DNA of 59,494 nt, from assembly GCA_028284955.1 (NCBI GenBank), contig JANQQS010000034.1:1-59494 (forward strand), written 5' to 3'. This document shows, piece by piece, positions 16,971 through 26,006 of this stretch. Position 1 is the stretch's first letter. Each line of letters starts with the position of its first letter. Under the pieces are notes generated by a model. The model made no database searches, was not told where the DNA came from, and was given only the letters and a program-made list of their open reading frames with translations. This stretch comes from Myxococcota bacterium (GTDB lineage: Bacteria > Myxococcota_A > Polyangia > Polyangiales > Houyiibacteriaceae). The position numbers were made by a program, and so were the translations under genes.

Positions 16971-18503
16971 ATGAAGCAGAAAGTGGCGATTTTTTGGCCG
17001 GGGGATGCGCGGGCGCGTCCCAACGAGCTTGCGGTCGACCATGCGCAGCAGGCTACCGCGCAGCTCGAAAAGGCGTTTGCGCGGCTCGGAAAGAAGACGT
17101 TTCGCGTGGAAGGTTTTTTGTCGAAGCCGAGCGATGCGATCGAGAAGCTTGGCCCGATCGATGACCCCTTAGTGGGCGTGTTTGTGCACTGGTGCTACGG
17201 ACCGCATACCACCGACGGCGTGGCGGGAGGCGACAATCCGCTGCTTCTGGCGAGCAACTTTTCGGGGCGCTGGCCGGGCCTGGTGGGCCTGCTCAATACC
17301 GGCGCGTGTCTCGCGAGCCTAGGCCGTTCACATGCACGCATTTGGACCGACGCGGACGATTGGTCGAGCGACGAAGAGTTCATGGAGCGGCTCGACCAGT
17401 GGTGCAGCTCGGGTCGCATCGCGTACGGAAACGAAGAGATCTCGCATCACGCGGCGGTGTCTCCTGCAGCCTCAACATTGGCGAAGCAGGTCGCGCAGGA
17501 GCTCAAACGCCGCCGCGCGCTGGTTCTGATGCTTGGCGACACGTCGATGGGCATGATCAACGGCTACTTCGGACCGCGCCTCCTTCACCGCTACGGATTC
17601 GCGGAACACAAGGTGGACCAGGCGTGGATCATCGAGCGAGGGCGCCATATCAACGACGCGCGCATCGACGATGCGTTTTCATTCGTGAAGGCCAAAGGCG
17701 TGACGTTTCATTGGTCCGATCCCCATGGATCCGAGCCGGGCGCGGAAGACTTCGACCCGGAAAGCACCAAAGAACAGCTCCGAGACTATCTCGCGGTGGC
17801 CGACATGGTGCAGGAGTTCAAAGCGGATTGTTTGGGGTGGCAATATCAGCTGGGCCTCATCGAATCGCGGCCGCCCTCTGACTTCGCCGAAGGGCTCTTC
17901 AACTCCACCTGCCGGCCCGAATCGAACGGCGATACCATCGCCTGCGCAACCGAAGCGGACCAAGGCAACGTCGTTCCTATGGAGCTGATGAAGCGCTTGC
18001 TCAAAGCGAAAGGTCTTCACCAGGCGGTCATGTTCCACGACGTTCGCTGGGGCGGCGCGCACGAAGGTCGCTTTGTATGGGTGCTGCTCAACTCGGGGTC
18101 GTGCGGAGCTTATGCGTTCAATCACAACCCAGACTCGCTCGAAGGCGTGCACAGCTACCGCCAACCCTCGCTCTATTTCCCCACCCCGGGGGGCACGTTC
18201 GCGGGTGAAAGCTTGAGCGGCGACATCACGTGGGCTCGCGCGTACGACCTCGGCGGCGAACTCTGGATGGACATCGGCCAGGGCGAAGCGCTGACCTTGC
18301 CGCCCGCCCTTCGCGACGCATGGTGGGAAGGCACGACGCGTGAATGGCCGTTCATGGCGGCTGACCTGGGCATCGGACGAGACACCCTCATGGCCCATTA
18401 CCTATCCAACCACGTCGCCGTGGCCTACGGTAATATCTTCGAAGAAATGGTGGCGTTGTCCCTCGAGATGGGCTTTCGAATTCGGCTACTCGGGTCGCGC
18501 TAA
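16971..18503 (+). CDS. L-fucose/L-arabinose isomerase-family protein
   Basis: This cytoplasmic protein of 510 residues shows the sugar isomerase pattern: GDTSMGMINGYFGPRLL near 189 (compare RSMGM of FucI), ADCLGWQYQLGLIE near 285, ATEADQGNVVPMELM near 327 with Glu and Asp in the place of the metal-binding Glu, a MFHDVRWGG segment near 354 with a metal-site Asp, and SNHVAVAYGN near the C-terminus supplying a His. Members convert aldoses to ketoses using Mn2+. A clear AGGAG precedes the ATG. The substrate is not determined; with the transporter and pentulose kinase in this window a deoxy-hexose or pentose is plausible. It overlaps the next gene tail to tail by 18 bases. Confidence 0.8.
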   Translation: MKQKVAIFWPGDARARPNELAVDHAQQATAQLEKAFARLGKKTFRVEGFLSKPSDAIEKLGPIDDPLVGVFVHWCYGPHTTDGVAGGDNPLLLASNFSGRWPGLVGLLNTGACLASLGRSHARIWTDADDWSSDEEFMERLDQWCSSGRIAYGNEEISHHAAVSPAASTLAKQVAQELKRRRALVLMLGDTSMGMINGYFGPRLLHRYGFAEHKVDQAWIIERGRHINDARIDDAFSFVKAKGVTFHWSDPHGSEPGAEDFDPESTKEQLRDYLAVADMVQEFKADCLGWQYQLGLIESRPPSDFAEGLFNSTCRPESNGDTIACATEADQGNVVPMELMKRLLKAKGLHQAVMFHDVRWGGAHEGRFVWVLLNSGSCGAYAFNHNPDSLEGVHSYRQPSLYFPTPGGTFAGESLSGDITWARAYDLGGELWMDIGQGEALTLPPALRDAWWEGTTREWPFMAADLGIGRDTLMAHYLSNHVAVAYGNIFEEMVALSLEMGFRIRLLGSR

Positions 18504-19814
18504 ATCCGCCTGGGTTGGACACCACTCATACGCGCGCCACGTTCCAAACGGTTGCGCATGAGCGTCCACGATCACCTGGAGCGCCCATCGGCTATTCGGG
18601 TATGGATCGTAGCCTTTGTCGGAAAACCCGGCTCCGAGAGATACTCCGAAGGCCGGCGCGTCCGAATAGGGGCGCACGAGCACATCGATCTTCACATCGG
18701 ATCCGCCGACGCTGTGCCAGGAAAGCTCGACGTCGTTTAGGGCGAAGTCGTCAGGGACAAGACCACGACGATTCAGCGGCGCGAGATGAGCGAGTATGGA
18801 TTCTCGCACGCCCTGGTGCTCCGCGGCGTCGAGATCGACGATTCCCTCGCTTGTCCCGGCCATGCTCGTCTTGGCTTGGCGTGCAGCGATTCGTGCGGCA
18901 TCAATCGCGCGTTTATCCAGGACGGCTCTCTGGAAGACATTCACGATCTTCGCCTCGTTCGCACAAAAGTTTTGGCGGCTGGCTCGATACGTTTCCCACG
19001 TACGCACCCAGTGATCGAGGGTGGCGTCAAGACTCGTCCCCGATGATGCATCATCAAGCCCAGCGCCGACTAGCGCGGGAGTGCATATGCTTTGACTCAT
19101 CGTGTCGCTCACCCTCTGTTCCACAGTAAACCAACGCGCGGTCTCGCGGCCGTCGAAAACGACCCGTTCACTCGCGAGCTTCTTTGCGTCAGAAGAATAT
19201 CGGTCTTCTTGTCGGTCCACCACGCGGCCGAAACTCAACGACAACTTCAACGCTTGAGCCCAGCTTTGACTGGATACCTGAGTCAACTTGGGACGTAGTT
19301 CAATGGATACCGACTCGCTATAACCGTCTCTCCGCAGGTCGAATCGATCGCGGTACGAGGTTTTGTGCTGCGGATCGTACTCGACTTCGATATCCCAATC
19401 GTTGACTGGGTCTAGCTGCTGAGACGGCGCGAAAGCGATTTCGCTCAGTCGCTTCTTGAGCTCCGCGGTCACCAAACGCGCCGTCTGATCATCTGCTTCA
19501 TCTTCCGAAAAGTCGGGACTAGTCAACGGCTTCTCCCTCTCCTGACTCTCGCCGCGCCGAAAGGACAAGAAGGCCTTTTCCTCTACGTACTTGGTCATCA
19601 CGTCGCGTAGCGATCCGCAATAGAGGGAGTGAAGTTCAGCCACACCGACCAGCGCATTGCGAAAGTCGCTCGCGCTCAGTTCACCAAAACTCGGCCGGGC
19701 GGAAGATTTTTCCTGCCCTCCGGGTACTTCGTCCCCCGGCCTCGCGGCACATCCGGCGGCACAGAAAACGAATGAACACGCCACCGACGCGATTTGAAGA
19801 TACTGACGAGACAC
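18486..19814 (-). CDS. Hypothetical lipoprotein
   Basis: I do not recognise this 442-residue protein. GTG 19814 is chosen because GGAGGG sits seven bases upstream and because it opens straight into a lipoprotein signal peptide (VACSFVFCAAGC). The mature part is rich in charged residues. It has a segment with alternating hydrophobic residues (WDIEVEYDPQHKTSYRDRFDL, ESVSIELRPKL) and a C-terminal VSLGAGFSDKGYDPYPNSRW that reads like a beta-structure end. Cysteines are few (YCGS, SICT, NFCAN). It is probably anchored to the cell envelope. Longer upstream frames exist but lack a signal peptide at their start. Confidence 0.65.
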   Translation of the reverse strand: MSRQYLQIASVACSFVFCAAGCAARPGDEVPGGQEKSSARPSFGELSASDFRNALVGVAELHSLYCGSLRDVMTKYVEEKAFLSFRRGESQEREKPLTSPDFSEDEADDQTARLVTAELKKRLSEIAFAPSQQLDPVNDWDIEVEYDPQHKTSYRDRFDLRRDGYSESVSIELRPKLTQVSSQSWAQALKLSLSFGRVVDRQEDRYSSDAKKLASERVVFDGRETARWFTVEQRVSDTMSQSICTPALVGAGLDDASSGTSLDATLDHWVRTWETYRASRQNFCANEAKIVNVFQRAVLDKRAIDAARIAARQAKTSMAGTSEGIVDLDAAEHQGVRESILAHLAPLNRRGLVPDDFALNDVELSWHSVGGSDVKIDVLVRPYSDAPAFGVSLGAGFSDKGYDPYPNSRWALQVIVDAHAQPFGTWRAYEWCPTQADLARPE

Positions 19815-20005
19815 CACAAGCCCTCCGTGAAGACACTGGCTAGCTTTTTTGGCCAGCGTTTTCACCCATCGCAGCAACAACCGTACCGCTGTCGTACGCG
19901 CAAGAATTCCGCGATAGGTGCCGCCGCGCCTCCGTCGTAAGCCCCACCGTCGCAAACCTCACCGTCGCAAACCACAATCTTGTAAATTCAAAATCAGAAA
20001 TTAAA

Positions 20006-20033
20006 TCGACAACATCTGACCATCAAGTATACT
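20006..20033 (+). promoter_or_regulatory. Putative sigma-70-like promoter of the 20042 ATPase
   Basis: TCGACA (20006-20011) and TATACT (20028-20033) are separated by 16 bases in an AT-rich stretch that stands out from the GC-rich surroundings. Initiation about seven bases downstream would fall at the GTG 20042 itself, so the transcript may be leaderless. Assignment is by eye. Confidence 0.4.
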
Positions 20034-20041
20034 AAATCACT

Positions 20042-21217
20042 GTGTTTCCTCGGAAAATCGAAAAGAGACTGAGTTCCTATCGGGATAAATATCGGTGCAT
20101 TGCGCTGATCGGGCCGCGCCAGTCCGGCAAGACCACATTGGCCAAAGCGGTCTTTCCTGACCACCGATATGTGTCCCTCGAAAACCCCGACACGCGTCGA
20201 CGCGCCCTTGAAGACCCGCGCGGGTTTCTTCGCTCGATCACAACTCACTCGGTGCTCGACGAAGTGCAGTACGCCCCCGACTTGCTGTCCTACCTGCAAG
20301 AAATTCTCGACGACAAAAGCGATCTTCGACAGTTTATCCTCACCGGCTCGAATAGCTTTCAGCTGAACGAAAAGATCTCTCAGTCGCTCGCTGGACGAGT
20401 TCGTCTGCTCACCGTCCTTCCTTTGCTCCGCGATGAAATTCCTCCGGAGCGCCAGCCGCGCACCGTAAATGAAACGCTATGGATGGGTAGCTACCCGCGC
20501 ATTTATGATGAGGACCTCGATCCGACCGATTGGTACGCTGACTACTACAACACGTACGTGCAAAAAGATGTGCGCGCCTTGCTCGAGGTGCAAAACCTCG
20601 GGCTCTTCGACACCTTCTTGAGGCTTTGCGCGGGACGAAGCGGCCGGCTCGCAAACTTTTCGGGCATCGCCAGCGAAGCGGGCATCTCTCAGCCAACCGC
20701 GACGCGATGGGTCAGCATTCTTGAAGCGAGCTACCTTTTATTTCGACTGCAACCCCACCATCGCAACTTCAACAAACGCATCACTAAGTCGCCAAAGCTC
20801 TACTTCTACGACGCGGGGCTGATGTGCTACCTCCTCCGCATCACCAAGCCTGAACAACTCGCCGCTCACCCGTTGCGCGGCGAGATTTTCGAGACTTGGG
20901 TAGTGTCCGAAGCACTCAAGAGCTACCGCGCCCGCGGGCTCGAATCGCCGCTTTATTTCTGGCGTGACCAACATGGCCACGAAATCGATCTCATCATCGA
21001 TCGATCCACATACCTGGACCCTGTCGAAATCAAATCCGGCGCTACGTTTCACTCCAGTTGGCTCAAGCACATCGAATGGTTCAACGAACTTCAACGAGGA
21101 ACCGATAGCACGGTCACACATGGAGCAGTCGTGTACGGCGGAGACGAATCCTTCGAGCATCGCCGAGCGCAGATCCTCAGTTGGACCAACTTCGCCAACC
21201 AACTCCACCAAGACTAG
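20042..21217 (+). CDS. AAA ATPase of the DUF4143 family
   Basis: This 391-residue protein has Walker A LIGPRQSGKTTLAKAVFP near 22-40, THSVLDEVQYAPDLL as Walker B region, FILTGSNSFQL (sensor) and a winged-helix-like NFSGIASEAGISQPTATRWVSIL. A C-terminal nuclease-like fold follows: ETWVVSEALK ... FWRDQHGHEIDLIID ... VEIKSG, with the Glu-Ile-Asp and Glu-Ile-Lys pairs of a PD-(D/E)XK core. Function of the family is not settled; some are toxin or mobile-element associated. Start is GTG 20042. Its stop overlaps that of the convergent methyltransferase. Confidence 0.88.
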   Translation: MFPRKIEKRLSSYRDKYRCIALIGPRQSGKTTLAKAVFPDHRYVSLENPDTRRRALEDPRGFLRSITTHSVLDEVQYAPDLLSYLQEILDDKSDLRQFILTGSNSFQLNEKISQSLAGRVRLLTVLPLLRDEIPPERQPRTVNETLWMGSYPRIYDEDLDPTDWYADYYNTYVQKDVRALLEVQNLGLFDTFLRLCAGRSGRLANFSGIASEAGISQPTATRWVSILEASYLLFRLQPHHRNFNKRITKSPKLYFYDAGLMCYLLRITKPEQLAAHPLRGEIFETWVVSEALKSYRARGLESPLYFWRDQHGHEIDLIIDRSTYLDPVEIKSGATFHSSWLKHIEWFNELQRGTDSTVTHGAVVYGGDESFEHRRAQILSWTNFANQLHQD

Positions 21218-21993
21218 AGTACGGCGTACGAAATATACGTATCCCAGCTAAACCGTTTGATGCGCAGGTCGCGCACGCCGACTTCGTCGAGCAGGGCGAT
21301 GGTTTCTCCGGGCCAGAGCTTTGAGTTGAGTTCGTCGAATACGATGATTGCTCCTTTGGGCATGCGCGGAACAAAGTGGTGGAGCGCGGCGCGCGTGGGC
21401 TCGTAGATGTCGATATCCAGGTGCAAGAGGGAAACCAAGGTGTGCGGGTTTTCTTCGAGGTATTCGGGAATGGTCTTCGTCACATCGCCGCGCACCAGCT
21501 GGACTTTGGGAATATGGCCAAGCTGTCGGTTTTGGTCATAGAGCTCGATGCAGTTTTGAATGTCGGCCTGAGCGTCGACATCACCAAACGCAAATCCGCC
21601 TGCTTTGGATTCCGCCGCGATGCCGGTTTTGTCCTGGTCGGAGAGGGAAGGAAATCCTTCAAAGGTGTCAAAACCGATGACGCGTCGCTGCGAGTTGAGG
21701 GGCTCGAAGATGCTGCTGGCATGGGCCCAGGTCATCAAGCTTCCGCCGAAGAGAACTCCGCATTCGACCACGTCGCCTTGAACCTCAAGCGCCTGTCGAA
21801 AAATCTCCACCCGAGACAAGAAGCGAGTGATGGTGGCGCGAGGGACAAACTTGGTAAAGTTGTAGAGCTTTTCGTAACTCGTTCCCGGCGCTTCGTCGAA
21901 ATAGCGCTGCACCTTGCCTCGATAGTCTGCTTCTTCAGGCTTCTGAGTTTTTTCTTTGAATCGATATACGTCTTTGGGCCCGCTATCCGTCAT
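21214..21993 (-). CDS. TylF/macrocin-type O-methyltransferase
   Basis: This 259-residue SAM-dependent enzyme shows the TylF family pattern: FVPRATITRFLSRVEIFR, GDVVECGVLFGGSLMTWA (SAM-binding), VIGFDTFEGFP, LVSLLHLDIDIYEPTRAAL with the metal-binding acidic cluster, and GAIIVFDELNSKLWPGET. Family members methylate sugar hydroxyls in antibiotics and surface glycans. It forms a four-base overlapping pair with the PhyH gene upstream, divergent from the sialic-acid operon. A second TylF gene closes that operon (29773-30468), so both may act on the same glycan. Confidence 0.87.
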   Translation of the reverse strand: MTDSGPKDVYRFKEKTQKPEEADYRGKVQRYFDEAPGTSYEKLYNFTKFVPRATITRFLSRVEIFRQALEVQGDVVECGVLFGGSLMTWAHASSIFEPLNSQRRVIGFDTFEGFPSLSDQDKTGIAAESKAGGFAFGDVDAQADIQNCIELYDQNRQLGHIPKVQLVRGDVTKTIPEYLEENPHTLVSLLHLDIDIYEPTRAALHHFVPRMPKGAIIVFDELNSKLWPGETIALLDEVGVRDLRIKRFSWDTYISYAVL

Positions 21994-22895
21994 ACTTGCT
22001 CCCTTTTCTCAGCGTCTCGCTCGCTGGTGGATTCATTTCGCCGGTCGCTGGCTACCGCGCCGGGATGGATTTCGGTGAAGTGTCGACCTTGGCGATAAAA
22101 ACAAGGCCACCCTTCGCGCGCGCTCGCTTCATGCTCCATATCGCAATACCGGTAGGTGAGCGTCCATCGAGGCGCGGCGCTTCGATTTGGTGAGCTTCGA
22201 TGCACCGTCATGATATCGAAGAGCACCACGTCGCCGACTTCGACGGGCTGGCGTATCGGAAGGCATGATTCGAGAAGCTTGGGATCGGCGGCGCGAAAGT
22301 GACCATCGGCGCGCACTTCGGTGGGCAAGAGCCCTCTTCGATGCGAGCCAAGCAAAACCTCCACCGGTCCAGCGTCCATGGAAACAGAACGAAGCGGTGT
22401 CCAGACCACCACACCTCGCCGGCTTCCCATGGCGTAGGGATAGTCTTGGTGCCAATGATCGAAGAGAAAACGCTCTTCACCTGGCAAATCAATTCGGACG
22501 ATGATGTTGTTGCCGATGGCCACGAGGGGCGTATCCATCAGTTCCTGGACCATGCGTACGAGCCGTGAATCAGTGCCTATGCGACGAGTCGACACCAGTT
22601 TCATCGCCGCGTCGTACACCGCCGCCAAACGCCCTCGTTCACGCTGCGCGAGCGCAAGTGTGCCTTCCGCGAGGTAGTCAATATCGCCAGCCTTCCGCCG
22701 GATGTAGCTTTCGCGATGGCGCTGAGAATACGCCGGCGACGCGCATTGCCGAAGCTGAGTTCGAACAAGGCGTTCCATATCTTCAGAGACTCGTTGAATC
22801 TCGTACGGGTCGAAGAACCCCTGCAAGACGACACAGCCGCGCTCCGAAAAAAGCCTTCTGAGCTCTTCCGAGGGAATGCCTTGATCGTCCATCAT
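21990..22895 (-). CDS. Phytanoyl-CoA dioxygenase (PhyH) family protein
   Basis: The product is a 2-oxoglutarate/Fe(II) dioxygenase-like protein of 301 residues from ATG 22895, which directly precedes the family start SEELRRLFSERGCVVLQGFF. An in-frame ATG at 22976 would add 27 residues of non-conserved sequence. The Fe ligands are visible: HWHQDYP (His-x-Asp) and a distal TVHRSSPNRS with His and Arg. The protein may hydroxylate a sugar, lipid or amino acid. It is coupled by a four-base overlap to the TylF methyltransferase and runs divergently from the sialic-acid operon. Confidence 0.82.
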   Translation of the reverse strand: MMDDQGIPSEELRRLFSERGCVVLQGFFDPYEIQRVSEDMERLVRTQLRQCASPAYSQRHRESYIRRKAGDIDYLAEGTLALAQRERGRLAAVYDAAMKLVSTRRIGTDSRLVRMVQELMDTPLVAIGNNIIVRIDLPGEERFLFDHWHQDYPYAMGSRRGVVVWTPLRSVSMDAGPVEVLLGSHRRGLLPTEVRADGHFRAADPKLLESCLPIRQPVEVGDVVLFDIMTVHRSSPNRSAAPRWTLTYRYCDMEHEASAREGWPCFYRQGRHFTEIHPGAVASDRRNESTSERDAEKREQV

Positions 22896-23220
22896 GTCGG
22901 TTGAACGTCGCGCGACTTCTGTCCCTTGTCCATGAGGAGTCACCGACTGCGCGAGACGACTGGCGGTTAAAGTCATGAGCGGCCAGAGTCATGAGCAAAG
23001 ACCGATCCAAACCTTGACCGCGCGCTCTGCCGAGAATCCACGAACGAACTCCGAACCGGGGCAGGATTCGCGTCAGCTCTTTGACGCACGCATCGTCATC
23101 GAGCGTCATTCTCATGACGCCCCCATGAAGAACGAGCGAAGAAGGCGCGAGGGAAGATCGTGAAAGACGGCCTTCACCCTGCCATTCGTCCTGGCGCGCC
23201 AATTGCTTTAGCGAACTTCA
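22896..23220. other. Divergent intergenic region between PhyH and the sialic-acid operon
   Basis: No gene is supported here. It holds a 10-bp direct repeat (AGTCATGAGC, 16-bp spacing, around 22973-22998) and a small hairpin with 7-bp arms (GCGTCAT, 23103-23109 and 23114-23120). Promoters of the PhyH-TylF pair and of the operon starting at 23221 should lie here, but no convincing boxes are visible. Confidence 0.5.
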
Positions 23221-24888
23221 GTGCAAGCCGAGCTTCAAACCACCCCCACGGGTCAGCCAAGCCTCAGGCGCGGCCACGAATGGCTTGAAGACGAGACCGA
23301 CCCTGTCGCGGGCGCGGCAGCGTGCATTCGAGAAGACCAGGTCGCGGGCGCGGACCACGTCGTCCTCTTTGGCGCGGGCCTGGGCTACCGCATCCTCTGG
23401 CTTCGAGAGCTCGGCGTCGCGCGTCCCATCGTCTTTGAACCTGAACCATCGATCTTGGAGCTCTCGCGAAACGCCGTCCCGGGAGCTCTCGAAGGCGCGG
23501 CAACGTTTACGAACTACAGTTCGCTACTCGCTCACCTGCGCACGGAGCTCTCCTGCGGCGAACGCATGGTGCTGCTTGCTCCGCCCGGATATCAGCGGGC
23601 GTTTCCCGCGGAGCACCAAAAAGTCCAGGAGTGTCTTCGCGATGCGCAGGGCTTTGCGCAACTACGCCGCAACACTGTCGACGAACGCTTGGTTCATTTG
23701 GTCGAGTCCGCGCTTCATAACCTACCCAAACTCGCTCGAGTTCCCGCGATGGAATCCGTTTCCTCGCCTCTGGCGTCACGCCCCGCCTTTATCGTCTCCG
23801 CCGGCCCCTCGCTCGATGGCAATGCTCACTTGATTCCCGACGCCGCGCAACGAGGCGCGATCATCGCCGTGAACACCTCCGCCCCAGTGATTGCCGCGCA
23901 AAACCAAGATATCGACGTCCTGGTCAGTATTGAAGCGATTTCGGTCCGAGAATCTCTACAGCGAGTCGCGGACCGCACGCGCGTACTGGCGCTCGATCTA
24001 TGCGCCAACACGCAGAGCTTTGACGTAAAAGGCCCATCCAAAATCGCGTTCGTGTCGAAGCAAGCAGGCCTCGACGACCTCTGCCGGGATCTGAAGCTCT
24101 CCGGTCTCGCCTACGGCCCCAGCGTCGCCACCGCCGCGTTCCGCCTCGCCTGTCGATGGGGAGCTGACCCTATCGTGCTATTGGGTCAAGATCTCGCGTT
24201 TCCTGAAGGCCGCGTCTACGCCAAAGGCACCGGGCGCGAAGGGTGGCGCGTCGATGCGGAAGGCGACGTGTTGCGCTTTCGACGCGACGAACACATCAAC
24301 CGGCTCTTCGAATCGCATGGCCTCAGGCGCCCCTCCGACGAACAGCCACGACTATGTGTCGATGCATGGGGCTCTAACGGCAACGCGACCCGTGCCACCA
24401 AGAAAACCGTGGATACAACCTACGACCTCACGTGGTTTCGGCGCTGGTTCGAAAACGCCGCAAAAGAGGATCGCTCCGGTCGGCGATTGATCAATGCCAC
24501 CGAAGGCGGCGCTTCCATCGAAGGGTTTGAAGAACGAACGCTCGCATCGCTTCTGGACGAACTTCCAACACGAGAAGCATGCCTCGGCAATGCGATCGGC
24601 CGCGCCAAACCGCTATCCAAGAAGCGCATCGACCAGGCGCGTCGCTCTCTGCAGCGCTCGGCTCGACGCGTGGCCCACGAAGCGGAGCGTTTCGCCAAAA
24701 GCAAAAGCGCTCATCAGGCAAACATCGCGCTCCAAACCGCGAAAGCGTCCTCCGTAGTCTGGGCCCACGCGCTCGGCGAAGTGCAGCGCATTCAGGCCGA
24801 CGAATCGCTTCCTCCGATCGAGCGCACCATCGGAACGATTCGCGCGCTGCGCCGATCGGCGAAACAGGTGATGGCGTTGCTCTCATGA
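23221..24888 (+). CDS. Maf/DUF115-type glycosyltransferase, probably for nonulosonic acid
   Basis: This 555-residue protein starts at GTG 23221. It has an N-terminal Rossmann-like part (DHVVLFGAGLGYRILWLREL at 45-64, then VFEPEPSILELS) and the DUF115/MptE-like core (PAFIVSAGPSLDGN at 188-201, IIAVNTSAPVI, GPSVATAAFRLACRWGADPIVLLGQDLAF). A basic helical C-terminus follows. This is the layout of Maf proteins, which transfer sialic-acid-like sugars to flagellin Ser/Thr in several bacteria. It is the first gene of the operon and couples to neuB by an ATGA overlap. No flagellin gene is in the window, so the acceptor is unknown. Confidence 0.82.
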   Translation: MQAELQTTPTGQPSLRRGHEWLEDETDPVAGAAACIREDQVAGADHVVLFGAGLGYRILWLRELGVARPIVFEPEPSILELSRNAVPGALEGAATFTNYSSLLAHLRTELSCGERMVLLAPPGYQRAFPAEHQKVQECLRDAQGFAQLRRNTVDERLVHLVESALHNLPKLARVPAMESVSSPLASRPAFIVSAGPSLDGNAHLIPDAAQRGAIIAVNTSAPVIAAQNQDIDVLVSIEAISVRESLQRVADRTRVLALDLCANTQSFDVKGPSKIAFVSKQAGLDDLCRDLKLSGLAYGPSVATAAFRLACRWGADPIVLLGQDLAFPEGRVYAKGTGREGWRVDAEGDVLRFRRDEHINRLFESHGLRRPSDEQPRLCVDAWGSNGNATRATKKTVDTTYDLTWFRRWFENAAKEDRSGRRLINATEGGASIEGFEERTLASLLDELPTREACLGNAIGRAKPLSKKRIDQARRSLQRSARRVAHEAERFAKSKSAHQANIALQTAKASSVVWAHALGEVQRIQADESLPPIERTIGTIRALRRSAKQVMALLS

Positions 24889-26006
24889 CCGACCGGACCC
24901 ACGCCACGCAGGCTGAACCCGTGCAAACCATGGCCAAGCGAACCATGCAGATCGGATCGCGGACCCTCGGAGATGCTCATCCTCCCTTGGTGATCGCCGA
25001 AATCGGCATCAACCACGAAGGCGACATGGACAAGGCTCGCCGAATGATCGATGACGCTGCAAACGCGGGTTGCGAATGCGTGAAGTTTCAGTGCCACGTC
25101 ATCGAAGACGAAATGATTTCAGCCGCCCGCGACGTGATTCCCGGCAACGCCGACGAATCGATTTGGAACATCATGGAGCGATGCGCCTTCTCCGAGGCGC
25201 AAGAACGAGAGCTCAAAGCCTACGTCGAGGAGCGCGGGCTTCTCTATTTATCGACACCGTTTTCGCGCGCGGCCGCCGACCGACTCGAATCTATGAATGT
25301 GCTCGCGTACAAAATCGGATCGGGCGAATGCAACAACTACCCCCTCATCGATCACATCGCATCGTTTCAAAAGCCGATCATTTTGAGCACGGGCATGAAC
25401 GACCTCCAGTCGGTCGCACGCGCCGTCGACATCCTCGAGCGCAAGCACGTGCCCCACGCCGTGCTCCAGTGCACCTCGATGTACCCCACGCCCTACGACA
25501 AAGTGCACCTCGGCGCGCTGAAGGAGCTCCGGGAAGCGTTCGCGAACGCCGTCGTGGGTCTGAGCGACCACTCGCTGGGCATCTACACCGCGCTCGGAGC
25601 GATTCCGCTGGGCGCGAGGATTCTCGAGAAGCACTTTACATCAGACCCAACCTGGCCTGGCCCGGACGTACCCATCTCCATTTCGCCGCCCGAACTTGCT
25701 GAGCTCGTCACGGGATCGCGAGCGATCTTCTCGGCCCTCGGAGGAAGCAAATCGATTCTCGCCGACGAGCAGCCGACCATCGATTTTGCCTACGCTTGCG
25801 TGGTGACAACCCAAGCCGTACGCGCAGGCGAGCCGCTCACCAAGGACAACTGCTGGGTCAAGCGACCAGGCACCGGTGAAATACGAGCCGAGCACTACGG
25901 TTCGGTCCTCGGGCGAGCCGCGACGCAATCCATCGCCGCCGATACACAACTTCGCTGGGATCACCTTCTTTCGAATGACCAGGGTCCGCCGTCCCATGTC
26001 TCATGA
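24885..26006 (+). CDS. neuB: N-acetylneuraminate synthase (NeuB)
   Basis: This 373-residue enzyme condenses phosphoenolpyruvate with ManNAc (or a related hexose) to give the nonulosonic acid. Visible motifs are PLVIAEIGINHEGDMDKAR, CVKFQCH, YLSTPFSRAAADRLE, KIGSGECNNYPLID, STGMNDL, LQCTSMYPTPYDKVHL, VGLSDHSLGI and ILEKHFT. A C-terminal SAF domain follows: CWVKRPGTGEIRAEHY. The ATG at 24885 overlaps the Maf stop by four bases; ATG 24930 is possible because the conserved part begins after it. Paralogues making legionaminic or pseudaminic acid are similar, but the enzymes that make their precursors are absent here. Confidence 0.93.
   Translation: MTDRTHATQAEPVQTMAKRTMQIGSRTLGDAHPPLVIAEIGINHEGDMDKARRMIDDAANAGCECVKFQCHVIEDEMISAARDVIPGNADESIWNIMERCAFSEAQERELKAYVEERGLLYLSTPFSRAAADRLESMNVLAYKIGSGECNNYPLIDHIASFQKPIILSTGMNDLQSVARAVDILERKHVPHAVLQCTSMYPTPYDKVHLGALKELREAFANAVVGLSDHSLGIYTALGAIPLGARILEKHFTSDPTWPGPDVPISISPPELAELVTGSRAIFSALGGSKSILADEQPTIDFAYACVVTTQAVRAGEPLTKDNCWVKRPGTGEIRAEHYGSVLGRAATQSIAADTQLRWDHLLSNDQGPPSHVS

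Noticed and set aside
18515-19129. Plus-strand 204-codon frame opposite the 18486-19814 lipoprotein
   Set aside because: It is Arg-rich shadow sequence without a start signal; the minus-strand frame has a Shine-Dalgarno and lipobox.
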